A DNA stretch of 64,000 nt from Rhizomys pruinosus (Eukaryota; Chordata; Mammalia; Rodentia; Spalacidae): positions 3,459,452-3,523,451 of the forward strand of contig VZQC01003035.1 in NCBI GenBank assembly GCA_009823505.1, read 5' to 3'. Below are positions 23,339-34,780 of this stretch, one piece after another. The translations under genes were made by a program, and so were the position numbers. The stretch's first letter is position 1. Every line of letters starts with the position of its first letter. The notes beneath the pieces are model-generated. The model ran no database searches, was not told the DNA's origin, and saw nothing but the letters and a program-made list of their open reading frames with translations.

Positions 23339-23421
23339 TTATTCAAAAAATTTCATATAGCCTAAATATGGAATAAAGTTATAAGTGCCAAGCTCAAGAC
23401 CCAGCTCCAGCTCTGTGATCC

Positions 23422-23737
23422 AGAACATGTCATTCCTTTTTTTTTTTTTTATTGATGCTTTGTGTATTTCATACATCATTTTCCAATTCAGTTCAGGCAT
23501 ATTTCCCTTTCCCTTCCCCCCACCCCCCCATCCCAGATCATGCATTCCGCCATAACTGTCCTGCATCTTTCTCTTTTTTTTTTTTTCTTCCATTTTTTAG
23601 CAATAAGTGATAATTTATGCATACAAGCATCCTTCATGGAAAACCAATTTGCAGGCAGTTGTGCCCAAACCCACACAGCCCATGGGTCCCACCATCCAGC
23701 GAGGTGGGGGGGCTTGTATAGAACATGTCATTCCTTT
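23422..23737 (-). mobile_element. 5'-truncated retroposon (LINE-1 3'UTR-like) with long target duplication
   Basis: AGAACATGTCATTCCTTT occurs at 23422-23439 and 23720-23737 around a minus-strand insert with a T run (A tail), CAATAA before the tail and a G-rich block. The insert matches about 16990-17290. The structure shows L1-type target-primed insertion; LINE-1 3' UTR identity is inferred from the G-rich 3' UTR style. Confidence 0.7.
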
Positions 23738-23890
23738 GAGCTCTGGTTTCCTTTTTTTTCAATATGGAGGAAGTAATACCCACCCCAAAAAGATTATTTG
23801 TGGCAACCAAGAAATATATGAGTGTAAAACCAAAGCATGAGCTGAGACCATGTAATGATTGTCAGTCATGAAATTTATTCTAAGATTCCT

Positions 23891-24068
23891 GCCGGGCGTG
23901 GTGGCGCACGCCTTTAATCCTAGCACTCGGGAGGCAGAGGCAGGTGAATCTTTGTTAGTTCAAGGCCAGCCTGGTCTACAGAGTGAGTTCCAGGACAGCT
24001 GGGGCTATAGGGAGACCCTGTCTCGAAAAGACAAAAAAATAAAATAAAATAAAATAATTAAAAAAAAG
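23891..24068 (+). mobile_element. B1 SINE, young type, with target duplication
   Basis: AAATTTATTCTARRATTCC flanks it; tail (AAAAT)n. Confidence 0.9.
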
Positions 24069-24372
24069 AAATTTATTCTAAAATTCCTTTTGGTCAGTAT
24101 ATTAAATCTCGGCTGTTCAGGGATTCTTAGTTCTTGTGAAGCCAATAAGATCATTTCTTGACTGCCTATGAGACTGAGCAGGCCTGAGTAAGCCTAGCTT
24201 TGTTTACTTTAGGACTTGCTTTTTAATACTTGAATAGCTGAGCACTAGATTATTCATCCCCCACTCGGTTTTCTGTAGATGACCCCTGCCCCCATGAGAA
24301 TGGTCATGATGATAATTTTTTAAGTCACCTTGCAGGGACATGAAGTCTACTTCTATTGATGCCACTAACTCT

Positions 24373-24591
24373 TTTTTATTATTATTATATTTATGTATAT
24401 GAATGTATAGTCTGCATGTATGTTGGTCCACCCATGTAGTGCAATGCTGTGGAGGTCAGAAGAGGGTGTCAGATTCCCCCAAAACTGTACTTAAAGACGG
24501 TTCCTAGCCACCATCTGGGTGCTGGGAATCAAACCCTGGTCCTCTGCAACAGCAGTCAGTGCTCTTAACCACTGAGCCATCTCTCCAGCCC
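24373..24591 (-). mobile_element. B2 SINE, older type
   Basis: Antisense; ends ACTGAGCCATCTCTCCAGCCC. Confidence 0.85.
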
Positions 24592-25051
24592 TCATGCACT
24601 AACTCTTTACTAAGGACTGCACAAGTGCCTAGTGCTTGACTTTCTGGACTTTCTGAGGTTAAGAGGCCAAAACTCTACCCTCAGATCACATTATCACTAT
24701 AATTTTCTGAATATATCTTTAAAAATATTTTTCTTAGCTCTTTTGAGAATTTCTCCTTTGATCATATTCTTCTCAAGCTTCTCCCAGGTGTACCCTCATC
24801 CCCCAACTTTGTGACCTCTTCCTTTTTAATAGCTTATAGAGTCCAAGTTGTGCTGCCCTGGATATACTGTCATACACTAGAGTGTGATTGACCTACCAGG
24901 AGCCTCCCAGTTAAAAAAAAAAACTGACTCCCCAAAAGCCATCAACTATCCACAGTTCCTCAGTTAGGGATGGGGGTCTTGAACCCCTCCCCACTCCATG
25001 CTGGAATGGTGACTGTCTTGATCTTGTACAAGTCTTCTGCAGGCCACCACA

Positions 25052-25229
25052 GTGCTGTGGATTCTTTTGGGGAAGGCTTTTTGAGACAGGGTCTCTCTGT
25101 AGCCTCAGTGTCCTGGAACTCACTCTGAATACCAGGCTGGCCTTGAACTCACAAAGATCCACCTGTCTCTGCCTCCCAAGTGCTAGGATTAAAGGTGTGC
25201 GCCACCACACCCGGCTTGCTGTGGATTCT
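25052..25229 (-). mobile_element. B1 SINE with target duplication
   Basis: Body 25078-25216; GCTGTGGATTCTT on both sides. Confidence 0.88.
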
Positions 25230-25390
25230 TGTCCTGTCCAGAATGTACTTTTTTGGTCCAGTCCTTCCTAACCTCTGGCTCTTCAGTCTTCCCACCCTGT
25301 CTCTGAGATGGTCTGTGAGCCTTGAGGGTATGCAATACAGATATCCCATTTGTGACTGAGTGCTCCACTGCCAATTTGAATATGTGTCCC

Positions 25391-25541
25391 TTTTTTTGTT
25401 TGTTTGTTTTGAGACAGGGTTTCCCTGTAGCCCCGTCTGGCCTGGTACTCACTATGTAGACCAGGCCGGCCTTGAACTCACAGAGATCCATCTGCCTCTG
25501 CCTCCTGAGTGCTTAAAAGACACGCACCACCACACCCAGCC
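25391..25541 (-). mobile_element. B1 SINE
   Basis: Antisense with (GTTT)n tail complement; lacks the GGGATTAAAGG bases. Confidence 0.82.
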
Positions 25542-25655
25542 ATGGATATGTGTCTTTTGAAGCGCCCAGAATATTGATTACGGATGTGCTATGCTGACCA
25601 TCTATTACTTCACCTCCATCCACCATTTCCCATCCCCTAAATTACCCTCTTCTTT

Positions 25656-25895
25656 TTTAATATTTTATGTGTATGAGTGTACTGCCTGCATGTAGAGAAA
25701 TGCACCCATGTTGACCTGCAGGTATATAAATGCACCCATGTTGTGCAGTGCCCCTAGAGGTCAGAATAGGGCACTGAATCCCCTGCAACTGGAGTTATGG
25801 ATGGTTGTGAACCACCATGTGGATGCTGGGAACTGAACCCGGGTCCTCTACAAGAGCATCCAGTGCTCTTACCTGCTGAGCCATCTCTCAATCCC
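25656..25895 (-). mobile_element. B2/B3 SINE with a 39-bp internal tandem duplication
   Basis: ATGCACCCATGTTG occurs twice (near 25700 and 25730), a local duplication near the 3' end of the element. Confidence 0.8.
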
Positions 25896-26153
25896 TAAAT
25901 TATCCTCTTCTTTATCCCACAAATATCTCCAAACCCTGTGTTCAATGGCATGGATTTGAGACTTGGGTCTCCTATCTTCTTACCCTAGTTCTTGTAAACA
26001 AACAAAAAAAAAAAAAAAACCACCTAGTTGTTCATGACAAAACATGGATAAACAGGTCGGTTCCAAACAAGTAGGAGAGAAACGGAGATAGTGGGTTGTA
26101 ATCCAGAAAGAAAAAGAAAAGAAAAAGGAAAAAGAAATATAAATTAAAACCCC

Positions 26154-28027
26154 TGTCCTAGTGTTGTCTTCCATGCTTTGACAAAACACTCTGCCCGACC
26201 CCAACTTGGGGAGAAAAGGATTATTCAGCTTACATCCTCCCGATCACAGTTCAATCACTCAGGGAGCACAAGGCAGGAAACTCAGGGCAGGAACCGGAGG
26301 CAGGAGCTGAAGCACAGGTCCATGAGGAGGCTCGTCACCTGGCTTGCTCCTTTGGTTCATGCTCAGCCCGGCCTTCTTTATACTTGACACACAACCGCCC
26401 AGGGTGGCACCAATCTTGTGGGCTGCCCCTAGTTCTCATGCCTTGTGCTCCCTGAGTGATGACACTGTGCTCCGGAAATGTAGCTGAATACACCCCTTTC
26501 CTCCCCAAAGTATGATGTTAACATGTAAGCAAACTAAACCGTGAACCACCTTAAAAGCCCCACTAGTCTTAAAATCCAAACACTTAGAAGTTCAGTCTTT
26601 AAAATGTCTCTTAAATATGGGGCTGTAAAATCCAAAAACAAATACGGCTTATTTCAAAGGGAAGAATCAGGCACTCCAAACAAAACCTAAGTCCAGCAAA
26701 GTAGCTCAAGGCTGGACCCCTGGGACTCCTCACACATCTTCTGGGCTCATAAGGGTCTCGGCAGCTCCCCCCTCTCTGACTCTGCCACTCCGTGGCTTGA
26801 CACAGCTTCATCAATCACAGCCCATGCCAACTCCATTCATTCCACACCTGCCGCTGCTCTGTGGTGGGTCGTCCCAGGGTTACCAGCATCTCCAAAATAG
26901 CTGGGTCGCCACTGAAACGAGGCAGCAACCGTCACTACTGATCTCTTCTGACCGCTCTCCTAGTGCAAAGCCTCAGCGTCTCCTCCAGACCCACCTGCAA
27001 TACCTGGGGTCTTCACTGCAACCAATGCCACTGACCAAATGGGCTGTCCGGACCGCTCACCGTGCCTACGCCTCGACTGCTCTGGTGACCCCCGCAAATT
27101 CAACACCAGATCAGAACCTATAGGAGATTCTTTCACATTACCAAGTCCTGCTTCTGGCTTGAGATGGAGGCTCAGGCCCCTTCTGGAACACAGCTTCTGT
27201 GTGCTGACCCTGAAGAAATTCTTCCCAGAAGATTTCACCACAGTGATGCTGGTCTCTTGTTACTTACAGCTGATTTTTCAGCCCCAGCTAACCAGCATCA
27301 ATTGTCCCAGTACAACAAAGATTTCACTTCAGGTTCTGGTCTCTTGTTACTTACAGCTGATTCTTCAGCCCCAGCTGACCAGAACCCACAGATTACACAG
27401 TCCTGATGATATCTGTTCCCCTTTGAAACTAGAAACTTCACAAGCCAGGCCTCCATCTTCTACAAATCCTTCAGCAAAACTGCTCCAAGCTCCACAGCAA
27501 CAATCTTAAGGCATTCAACGATCTTCCCAGCCCAAAGTTCCAAACACTTCCACAACCCTTCCCCAAAACACCAAGGTCAGGTCTGTCACAGCAATACCCC
27601 ACTCTTCTGGTACCAATTTCTGTCCTAGTTTGTCTTCTGTTGCTGTGACAAAACACTCTGACTGACACCAACTTGGGGAGGAAAGGGTTTATTCAGCTTA
27701 CATCTCCTGGGTCACAGTTTATCACTCAGGGAGCACAAGGCAGGAACTCAGGGCAGGAACCTGGAGGCAGGAGCTGAAGCACAGGCCATGGAAGAATGCT
27801 GTCCACTGGCTTGCTCTCCTGGCTCATGCTCAGCCTGCCTTCTTATACTGTACACAACAACCTGCCCAGGGTGGCACCACTCTTGAGGGCTGGGCCCTCC
27901 CACACTGCTCGACCATCAAGACAATACTCCACAGATGTGGCCACAGGCCAATCCAATGGAGCCAATTCCCCAACTGAAGCTCCCTCAACCCAGGTGTGTC
28001 AAGTTGACACTAAAGCTATCCAGCACA
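26154..28027 (-). mobile_element. ORR1-like MaLR retrotransposon, antisense
   Basis: Two related LTR-like blocks (26154 to about 26400, and 27621-28027) flank a 1.2-kb interior. The right block runs TGTCCTAGTTTG to CCAGCACA; its complement starts TGTGCTGGATAGC and contains GTGTCAACTTGACAC-like and AATAAACCCTTTCCTCCCC motifs, as in rodent ORR1 LTRs. The joint GTACCAATTTCTGTCCTAG at 27611 is typical of MaLR interiors. MaLRs carry no pol or env and are mobilised by ERV-L. The open frames inside are chance. Subfamily from memory. Confidence 0.75.
26436..26512 (+). repeat. Inverted fragment of the same MaLR LTR
   Basis: Complementary to about 26202-26275 (CTTGTGCTCCCTGAGTGAT against ATCACTCAGGGAGCACAAG), giving a hairpin-capable arrangement with a 160-bp loop. 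It replaces the expected second half of the left LTR. Confidence 0.75.
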
Positions 28028-28358
28028 CCCCTCTTTAACACCTTTGCTTATACATGAATGTGAAGTTGGAAAATGGCATATGGGAAAGAAGACACTAAAA
28101 ACTACCTGTTCTAAAATTGTTCACCCATAAGAGATGCCCATGAATACACAAACGCCATGAGTCATCTTGGGCTACAGATATAACTCCAGTGATGAAGTGT
28201 CAAGCACCTTACACCACAAGCATGTTGCTGAGAATCATCATTCCTCCCTGTCTCAGCATGGCTTCCTGGGGGAAGATGTGTGGCTCAGATGCCAGAGAAC
28301 AAGTTTTCCCATGACACCTGCTGGTCCAGGGTGAACGGACTTCTTTGAGGAAACCATG
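28028..28358. other. No recognised feature
   Basis: Nothing supported. Confidence 0.5.
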
Positions 28359-28447
28359 CTGTCAAAGGCCTTTTTTTTTTTTTTTGCGGTTCTCAGCCTC
28401 AGCCTTTAACGGCTGCGCTATCCCAACAGCCTGTCAAAGGCCTTTTT
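28359..28447 (-). mobile_element. Very short tRNA-like retroposon with 17-bp target duplication
   Basis: CTGTCAAAGGCCTTTTT occurs at 28359-28375 and 28431-28447. Between them, on the minus strand, is a 45-nt body (28386-28430) beginning GGCTGTTGGGATAGCGCAGC, with a pol III A-box-like TAGCGCAGCCG, followed by an A tail. It may be an extremely shortened B2 (the end resembles GGCTGAGAACCG of B2) or a tRNA 5' half. Confidence 0.75.
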
Positions 28448-29636
28448 AAAAACTGGAAAAGCCACTATAACAGAAGTCAAATAGCCTGTTCTTTAGCACA
28501 CTGTGGAGGTATCCAGTTACCGGGATTCAGAAAGTGTATGCCTTAGCTCAGAGAAAGGCCCGCTTTGGCTGTACTGAAGGTCATTCTCAAGGGTGCTCCG
28601 CCCAGCTTCCAGCTGCAAAGCCTGTCATGATAAAAGAGCCTCATTTTTCAGAGCTCCTGGCTTTATAGACTTAATCGCCTGTTTTACTTTTTTGTTGCTG
28701 TAATTCTGATTGATGAAAGTACATCTTGTGATAGACTCTGTGCCAGAGAAATGTGACCAAAGTTCTCACCTAAAAAGAGCCTTTGTGTGGAGATTAGCCA
28801 TAGGTAGCTGTCCTGTCTGGGGTCTTAAGGAGTGGTTTAAGGTGTGTGGTTTTTTTTCATTCCTTAGAAACTGTGTTCTGATCATTCATCATGAATCACA
28901 TGATGCTCTGTAGTATTTAGAGCTTTTCCTGATTTCCAAAAGAGATGCCCAGCTCCTCAAGGGCTAGGACTGTCTGCTGGTCCTTCTTCCTGTAGCCACG
29001 AAGCACTGCCCTAGGCATGCAAAGGACTGTGGAACCTCATGGACTGAGAACCTGGGCAAGTTCCTGGTGCCGTTTGGGAGAGATGATTGGAGACTGTGGT
29101 CTCTGCACTCCTGCAGCCAGCTGAGTACACAGGGCTTCTGGACCCCATGTGCAGCCCAGAAATACGCCACTGCTCCAAATTCCATCACAGAAAAAAATCA
29201 TACTGACCTTTCAACCTCATGGCTGTTAGAATTTGCTCTTGCCCTAAAGCACCTAGTCCCTTGAAATCGTAAGAGATAATGGGGGCCTCAGATTCCAGAC
29301 TGTAGCTTGAGTCCTGGGAAGTAGATGCTCCTCAAATGAGCCTGTGCTTGGTATACTCACTTCTGATCCAGCACAATTAGCCTGAAGTCAAAATGGAACT
29401 GACATGTCATTAATCTACAGGTGTACACACCCCAAGTTCCATCTGACAACCATTCTCAGACTCTTGACCCATGGCCTCCTGGATAAATTTATATCTCAGC
29501 TCTTCAAAAAGAGTCATAAGCTGGTTCCTTACAATGTAGGTCTTTCAGTGTCAAAAATAACTGCTTACGAAGAGAACACATTTAAGGAAAGAATGTTAAA
29601 GTTTACTCATTATAGTTTTTCTTTACGATTGTAATG
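28448..29636. other. No recognised feature
   Basis: 1.2 kb, probably unique; short frames at 28710-28913 and 29067-29264 lack any recognisable motif. Confidence 0.5.
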
Positions 29637-29803
29637 GAGGGCACTTGGGAGGCAGAGGCAGGCAGATCTCTGGGAGTTCAACTATGTGGACTATCTCTGG
29701 GAATTGAACTATGTGGACCAGCCTGGTCTACACAGTTCCAGGCCAGCTGTGGCTACAGGGAGACCCTGTCTCAAAAAGACCAAAAAATAAATAAATAAAT
29801 AAA
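29637..29803 (+). mobile_element. B1 SINE, 5' truncated with internal duplication
   Basis: Begins at GCACTTGGGAGGC; ATCTCTGGGAGTTCAACTATG-like sequence is doubled (29668-29715). Confidence 0.8.
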
Positions 29804-29824
29804 ACCACAGATACATAATAATAA

Positions 29825-30010
29825 ACAATTTAGTACACTTACTACATGCTACATGCTACTATAACACTTTACACTCATTAGTCTAATTTCACAGTAATCT
29901 ATCCTGTGGGCATTTATTCCTGTGCTCAACTTACATGTACAGAAACAGAGGTTTACTGAAGTTGAAAAATTCATCCAGAATCTTGGAGGGTGATCTCAAA
30001 AACAGGACAT
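29825..30010 (+). mobile_element. MIR, ancient SINE
   Basis: Weak resemblance to the MIR core (TAACACTTTACACTCATTA, GTACAGAAACAGAGG). Confidence 0.4.
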
Positions 30011-30159
30011 GTACTACTAAACCATCATATCATCTGGAGATGTCAGGCTGATACTTTGGGGGTAGTTTTAACATGAACAAGGGTATTACCTGTGACTTCT
30101 TGTTGGACTCAGGCCTCTGTGAGTTAAGACACCTGTACTTCAACCAAACTTATAGAATT

Positions 30160-30352
30160 AGGAAGCAGCAAGCAAGACAGCCAGCCGGTAACGGCACTTG
30201 CTGCCAAGCCTGATGACCTGAGTACTGGGATCGACATGGTAGAAAGAGGGCGTTGTCTTCTGATCTCCACACATGCCAGTACTGGGAATCGAGTCCGGGT
30301 CTTCTACAAGAGCAGTCAGTGCTCTTAACTGCTGAGCCATCTCTCCAGCCCC
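30160..30352. mobile_element. tRNA-derived SINE pieces in opposite orientations
   Basis: 30160-30268 is a sense B2/B4-like copy (GCCAGCCGGTAACGGCACTTGCTG); 30270-30352 is an antisense B2 head ending CTCTCCAGCCCC. Confidence 0.6.
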
Positions 30353-30524
30353 AGTATCTGTGTTCTTATTAAGTGCCTAGTTAGAATATTTCCCAAGTTT
30401 TATTCTATTTATTAAATTTTTAGCCAACCTTGATAATTATAATGCAGGAACTGATATTATATGCCAGTAACTGTTTTGATGCTCTCAGTAAGATGGACAC
30501 AGATAAGAGTGTTGGTTTCGATGA

Positions 30525-30632
30525 TGGTGCTCACCTGAAATGACAGCTACTTGCAAGGCTAAGGTGGGAGGACCACGACTTCCATGCCAGCCAGGGTTAT
30601 ACAGTGAGACACATCCTTCCCAATATAAAAAA
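30525..30632 (+). mobile_element. B1-like fragment, old
   Basis: GCTACTTGCAAGGCTAAGGTGGGAGGACC and CCAGCCAGGGTTATACAGTGAGAC resemble the B1 middle. Confidence 0.45.
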
Positions 30633-31307
30633 CAGTATACTGGTTTTCGAGAGCCTAGTGGCTTGCTCACAGGCAGCTGGTAAGCAGCACTACTGGAGGT
30701 TGAATTCAGAACATTAAGCTCCAACGCCATGTTCTCCATCACACCGTCTCCCAGGAGTGACTCCATTCTAGTCTTTCAAGTTACTGCTGCTTTTAGTTCA
30801 GCTGCCAGTGAAGCACTGTATGCACACACGGGACTTGCTTTGTGAGAGTGCTGTTTCTGTTTTTAGTATATGACACACAGGTGAGATGGTTACCACCTGT
30901 GCTAATGAACTTCAGTCCTTGCTTGTGTCAGCAGCTGTTGATAAGGGATGTTTTTCTGTTAATTATGGTGCCAGTATATGAGTCATCCCACTATGTTAAC
31001 ACAGTTAAAACATTCTTTCCATTTTCTGATTCCCTAAGGACATTTTTGGTTAATAAAAATCTTGCAACCTTTTTTCTTAGAGAGACCTGTGACAATAAAA
31101 GATTAGGAATTTGTCTATCAATATTTGAATGATCAGCTTACAAGTGACTCCAAATATCTGCAGGTAGAATTTCTTAGGATCATTATCCTATGTCATACCT
31201 TAAAAGACTCAAGAGAAACAAAGACAGGTTTCGTCCTGATATTTATGAAAGCTGGTTAATCAGTTATCTGTGTTATCTACCATTCGGGATAAAAATAACA
31301 AACAAGT
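30633..31307. other. No recognised feature
   Basis: AT-rich sequence; nothing supported. Confidence 0.5.
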
Positions 31308-31525
31308 GGCTGGAGAGATGGCTCAGTGGTTAGGAACACCAGTTGCTTTTGCAGTAGACCTGGGTTTGATTACCAGCACATACACGGTGGCTAACCAACC
31401 TAATTCCAGTTTCAGGAGAATCTGACCCCTTCTTCCGACTCCAGGGTAAGTGCACAACATGGATGCACTTACATACGTGCAGCCAATACACTTACACACA
31501 TAAAATAAAAATAATAAATACAAAC
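31308..31525 (+). mobile_element. B2/B3 SINE, older type
   Basis: TGGCTGGAGAGATGGCTCAG start, (AAAT)n-like tail. Confidence 0.8.
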
Positions 31526-31691
31526 AAATTATGTGAAGATGTGATATTATTGTCACAATTTTAAAAACTTCATTATGAAAGTGTACATGTGGAAAGGATG
31601 ATGATCTAACAGTTTTGGTTTACCAGAGAGAAGAGGCTTAAAGTTTTAATCTCACTCCTGTCACCAATTTAGAAGCATGATACTCTTTTAT

Positions 31692-31892
31692 CAAAATGTG
31701 TTGGTCTGCCGGGTGTGGTGGCGCACGCCTTTAATCCTAGCACTTGGGAGGCAGAGGCAGGCGGATCTTTGTGAGTTCAAGGCCATCCTGGTCTACAGAG
31801 GGAGTTCCAGGACAGCTGGGGCTACAAGGAGACCCTGTCTCGAAAAGACTAAAAAAAAAAACAACAAAAAAAAAAAACAAAATGTGTTGGTC
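31692..31892 (+). mobile_element. B1 SINE, young type, with target duplication
   Basis: Body 31709-31877; CAAAATGTGTTGGTCTG flanks on both sides. Confidence 0.92.
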
Positions 31893-32134
31893 TGTGTGGT
31901 TTAGGTTGTGATGTGGTAATAAACAATCCCCAAATCTTAACATTAACTATTTCTCTCCTAAACTCCATGCCCATTTCTGTAGAGTGCACTGTGGCCTCTC
32001 CAAATACATTAGCTTAAGCTCTAATTTCCAATGGGATGGTATTTCAAGATGGGGCTTCTGGGAGGTAAGTAATTTAGAAGACATGAAGATGACCCACATA
32101 GTAAGATCAGTGCCTTTGTAGAAAGAAACACCAG

Positions 32135-32355
32135 GGAGCTGGAGAGATGGCCTAGCGGTTAAGAGCACTGACTGCTCTTGCAGAGGACCCAGGTTCAATC
32201 CCCAGCACCCACATGGCAGCTGAGAACCGTCTTTAACTCCAGTTCCAGGGGAATCTGATGCCCTCTTCTGACCTCTGAGGCATTGCACTACACGGGTGCA
32301 CAAACCTACATGCAGACAGTACATTCATACACATACAAAAATAAATAAAATTAAA
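32135..32355 (+). mobile_element. B2 SINE without the 17-bp duplication
   Basis: Young-looking head (GGAGCTGGAGAGATGGCCTAGC) but a single AACTCCAGTTCCAGGGG, marking the other subfamily. Its tail seeds the following AAAG repeat. Confidence 0.9.
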
Positions 32356-32356
32356 A

Positions 32357-32395
32357 AAGAAAGAAAGAAAGAGAGAGAGAGAAAGAAAGAAAGAA

Positions 32396-32475
<80 letters not shown>

Positions 32476-32478
32476 GAA
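32357..32478 (+). repeat. (AAAG)n microsatellite
   Basis: About 120 bp of GAAA units with a short GAGAGAGA interruption, grown from a SINE tail. Confidence 0.95.
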
Positions 32479-33283
32479 AAACCAGACAGCTTGCTCTCCA
32501 CATGCCTTCTTGGGCATACACCAAGGACAGCCCATGTGTTCACTCAGAGAAGGCAACCATCAACCAGCCAAGAAGAGCCTTCACCAGAAGCCAACCATGA
32601 CCTTTAACTGCCAGCCTCGAATTGTGAGAAGATTGTCCCTCGGCATGCAGTCTAAGATGTTCTGTTATAGAGTATTCCAAGCTGACTGAGACACCCACGG
32701 TAGCAGGAGCTCTATTTAAGAAAGATGGTTCCTGAAGGAACTTCAGGAACATCAGTATCTATGGGAACTACGAAGTAGAAATTTTTATTTTTTTTTAAAT
32801 TTCAAACTACTAGGAAAACACGAAGGGTCTTTGGTGATACCTTCTCCCTGATGTTGTAGACTATCCTGTTCCCTTTCTTCTTATAGGGTACCTCTAGTGA
32901 TAATAGTCTCCACAGCTCCCTTTCCCCTGGAATTCATCCAGATCACTTTTTATGTCTTGAATGGTTATTCTCAAGTTCAGAATGTCAGTGACAGTTTTGT
33001 GTCAATAGTAAACATACATTGAAATACATTCAAGATGGGAAAGTCCCACAGTGAATATGTAACAGTTCATTATATTCAACTGAGCCATTCTGTGGATGAA
33101 TGGAGACATGAACACCTCATGAGTACTATCCGAATGAACATCTCCCCAAAGGAGACAGCCATTCACTGCTGTCAAAGACTTGCCTTGAGCAAGCACAGTT
33201 CAGAGGAAGGCAAGGTGCCTCTCTTCTTGGGATTAGCTCAACTCATTTACAGAAAAGTTCCTCAAAAGTTTTAGAAGAGAGGG
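32479..33283. other. No recognised feature
   Basis: Short frames only; nothing supported. Confidence 0.5.
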
Positions 33284-33495
33284 GGATAGAGAGATGGCTT
33301 ATCAATTAATAGCACTGGCTGCTCTTTCAGAGGACTTGGGTTCAATTCCCAACACCCACATGGTGGCTTACAACCACCAGAAACTCCAGTTCCAGGGGAT
33401 CCAATGCCCTTTTCTGGACCTCTGCAAGCATTGCATGACACCGGTGCACCTATCTACATGCAGACAATGCACTCAAACATGTAAAATTTAAAAAA
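33284..33495 (+). mobile_element. B2/B3 SINE, older type
   Basis: Starts GGATAGAGAGATGGCTTATC; ends in an A/T-rich tail next to an antisense B1. Confidence 0.8.
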
Positions 33496-33502
33496 AATTT
33501 GT

Positions 33503-33647
33503 TTTGGACTTTTTGAGACAGGGTCTGCCTTTAGTCCCAGCTGGCCTAGAGCTCACTATGTAGATCAAATTGGCCTTGAACTCACAGAGATCTGCCTGCT
33601 TCTGCCTCCTGAGTGTCGTACACAACTTTTCTTTTTTTCTTTCTTTC

Positions 33648-33704
<57 letters not shown>

Positions 33705-33706
33705 TT

Positions 33707-33757
<51 letters not shown>

Positions 33758-33835
33758 CAGTGGCGTACACAACCTTTCTTTCTTCCTTCCTTCCTTCCTT
33801 CCTTCCTTCCTTCCTTCCTTCCTTCCTTCCTTCCT

Positions 33836-33871
<36 letters not shown>

Positions 33872-33990
33872 TCGTCTTTTTGAGACAGTGTCTACCTTTA
33901 GTCCCAGCTGGTCTGGAGATTGCTAGATTCACCTGCCTCTGCCTCCCAAGTGCTGGGATTAAAGGCGTGTACTACCACACCCGGCCTATC
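33503..33990 (-). mobile_element. B1 SINE sequence split and partly duplicated around a polypyrimidine block
   Basis: Antisense B1 parts at 33503-33620 and 33872-33990; GTACACAAC occurs at 33609 and 33764, showing local duplication. Confidence 0.7.
33625..33873 (+). repeat. (TTTC)n/(TC)n/(TTCC)n polypyrimidine tract
   Basis: Nearly 250 bp of pyrimidine with long mirror symmetry, interrupted only at CAGTGGCGTACACAA (33757). Confidence 0.95.
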
Positions 33991-34002
33991 TTGCTTTTTT
34001 CT

Positions 34003-34266
34003 TTTTTTTTTTTTTTTTTTTTTTTAATTGTTTATTTATTTATTTTCATGTGTATGAATGTATGTCTGCATGCAGGGTCTGTGCACCCGTGTCGTGCAAT
34101 TGCCGCGGAGGTCAGAAGAGGGCGTCGGATTCCCCGGAACTGGAGTCTCCTGGAATTGGAGTTACAGACGAGGTTCTCAGCCGCCATGTGGTGCTGGGGA
34201 TCGAACCCAGATCCTCTGCAAGAGCAGTCGGCGCTCTTAACCGCTAGTCTATCTCTCCCAGCCCCC
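34003..34266 (-). mobile_element. B2 SINE, antisense, duplicated subfamily
   Basis: Full length with a 22-T run; a few single-base deletions (CCATGTG-GTGC). Confidence 0.88.
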
Positions 34267-34408
34267 CTAATCTTGCTTTTTTCTAAACCAAGCTTTTGCC
34301 AGGTCTATGGTAGGTGTATCCATTTAACAAATGGTTCTGGGAAAACTGGATTTCCACATGCAGAAAAGAATGAAAAGATCTATATAATCAGCTATAAAAA
34401 AATCGAAT

Positions 34409-34650
34409 TCGGGGTTGAGAGAGGCTCAATGGTTAAGAGCACTGAGCTACCCGTGCAGAGGACCCAGGTTTCGATTCCCAGCACCCACACAATGGCAGCT
34501 AACAACTTTTTATAACTCAACTCCAGTTCCAGGGGAATCTGTGTAACTTATTCTGACTCCGTGTGGCATTGCATTACACAGAGTGCACTTACACACAATG
34601 CGAGGCAATACATTCAACACAAAATAAAAATAAAAATTAAAAAAAATAAT
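34409..34650 (+). mobile_element. B2 SINE inside LINE-1, with small insertions
   Basis: Recognisable from GGTTGAGAGAGGCTC to the AAAAATAAAAATT tail. Confidence 0.75.
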
Positions 34651-34780
34651 TTGAAACTCTGGATCACAAATCTAAATGTAAATTAAAACTTCTAGAAGAA
34701 AACAAAGCAAAATACTTCTGAAAGGATTCCAGTAGCACAGGAAATAATCCTAAAAACTGACAAATGAGATTTCATGAAAT

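Noticed and set aside
33640..33872. CRISPR-like or regulated array
   Set aside because: Nuclear rodent DNA with simple microsatellites; no spacers.
33613..34515. 300-codon open frame rich in FLSFFLSFF
   Set aside because: It is a translation of TTTC/TTCC microsatellites plus antisense B1 and B2.
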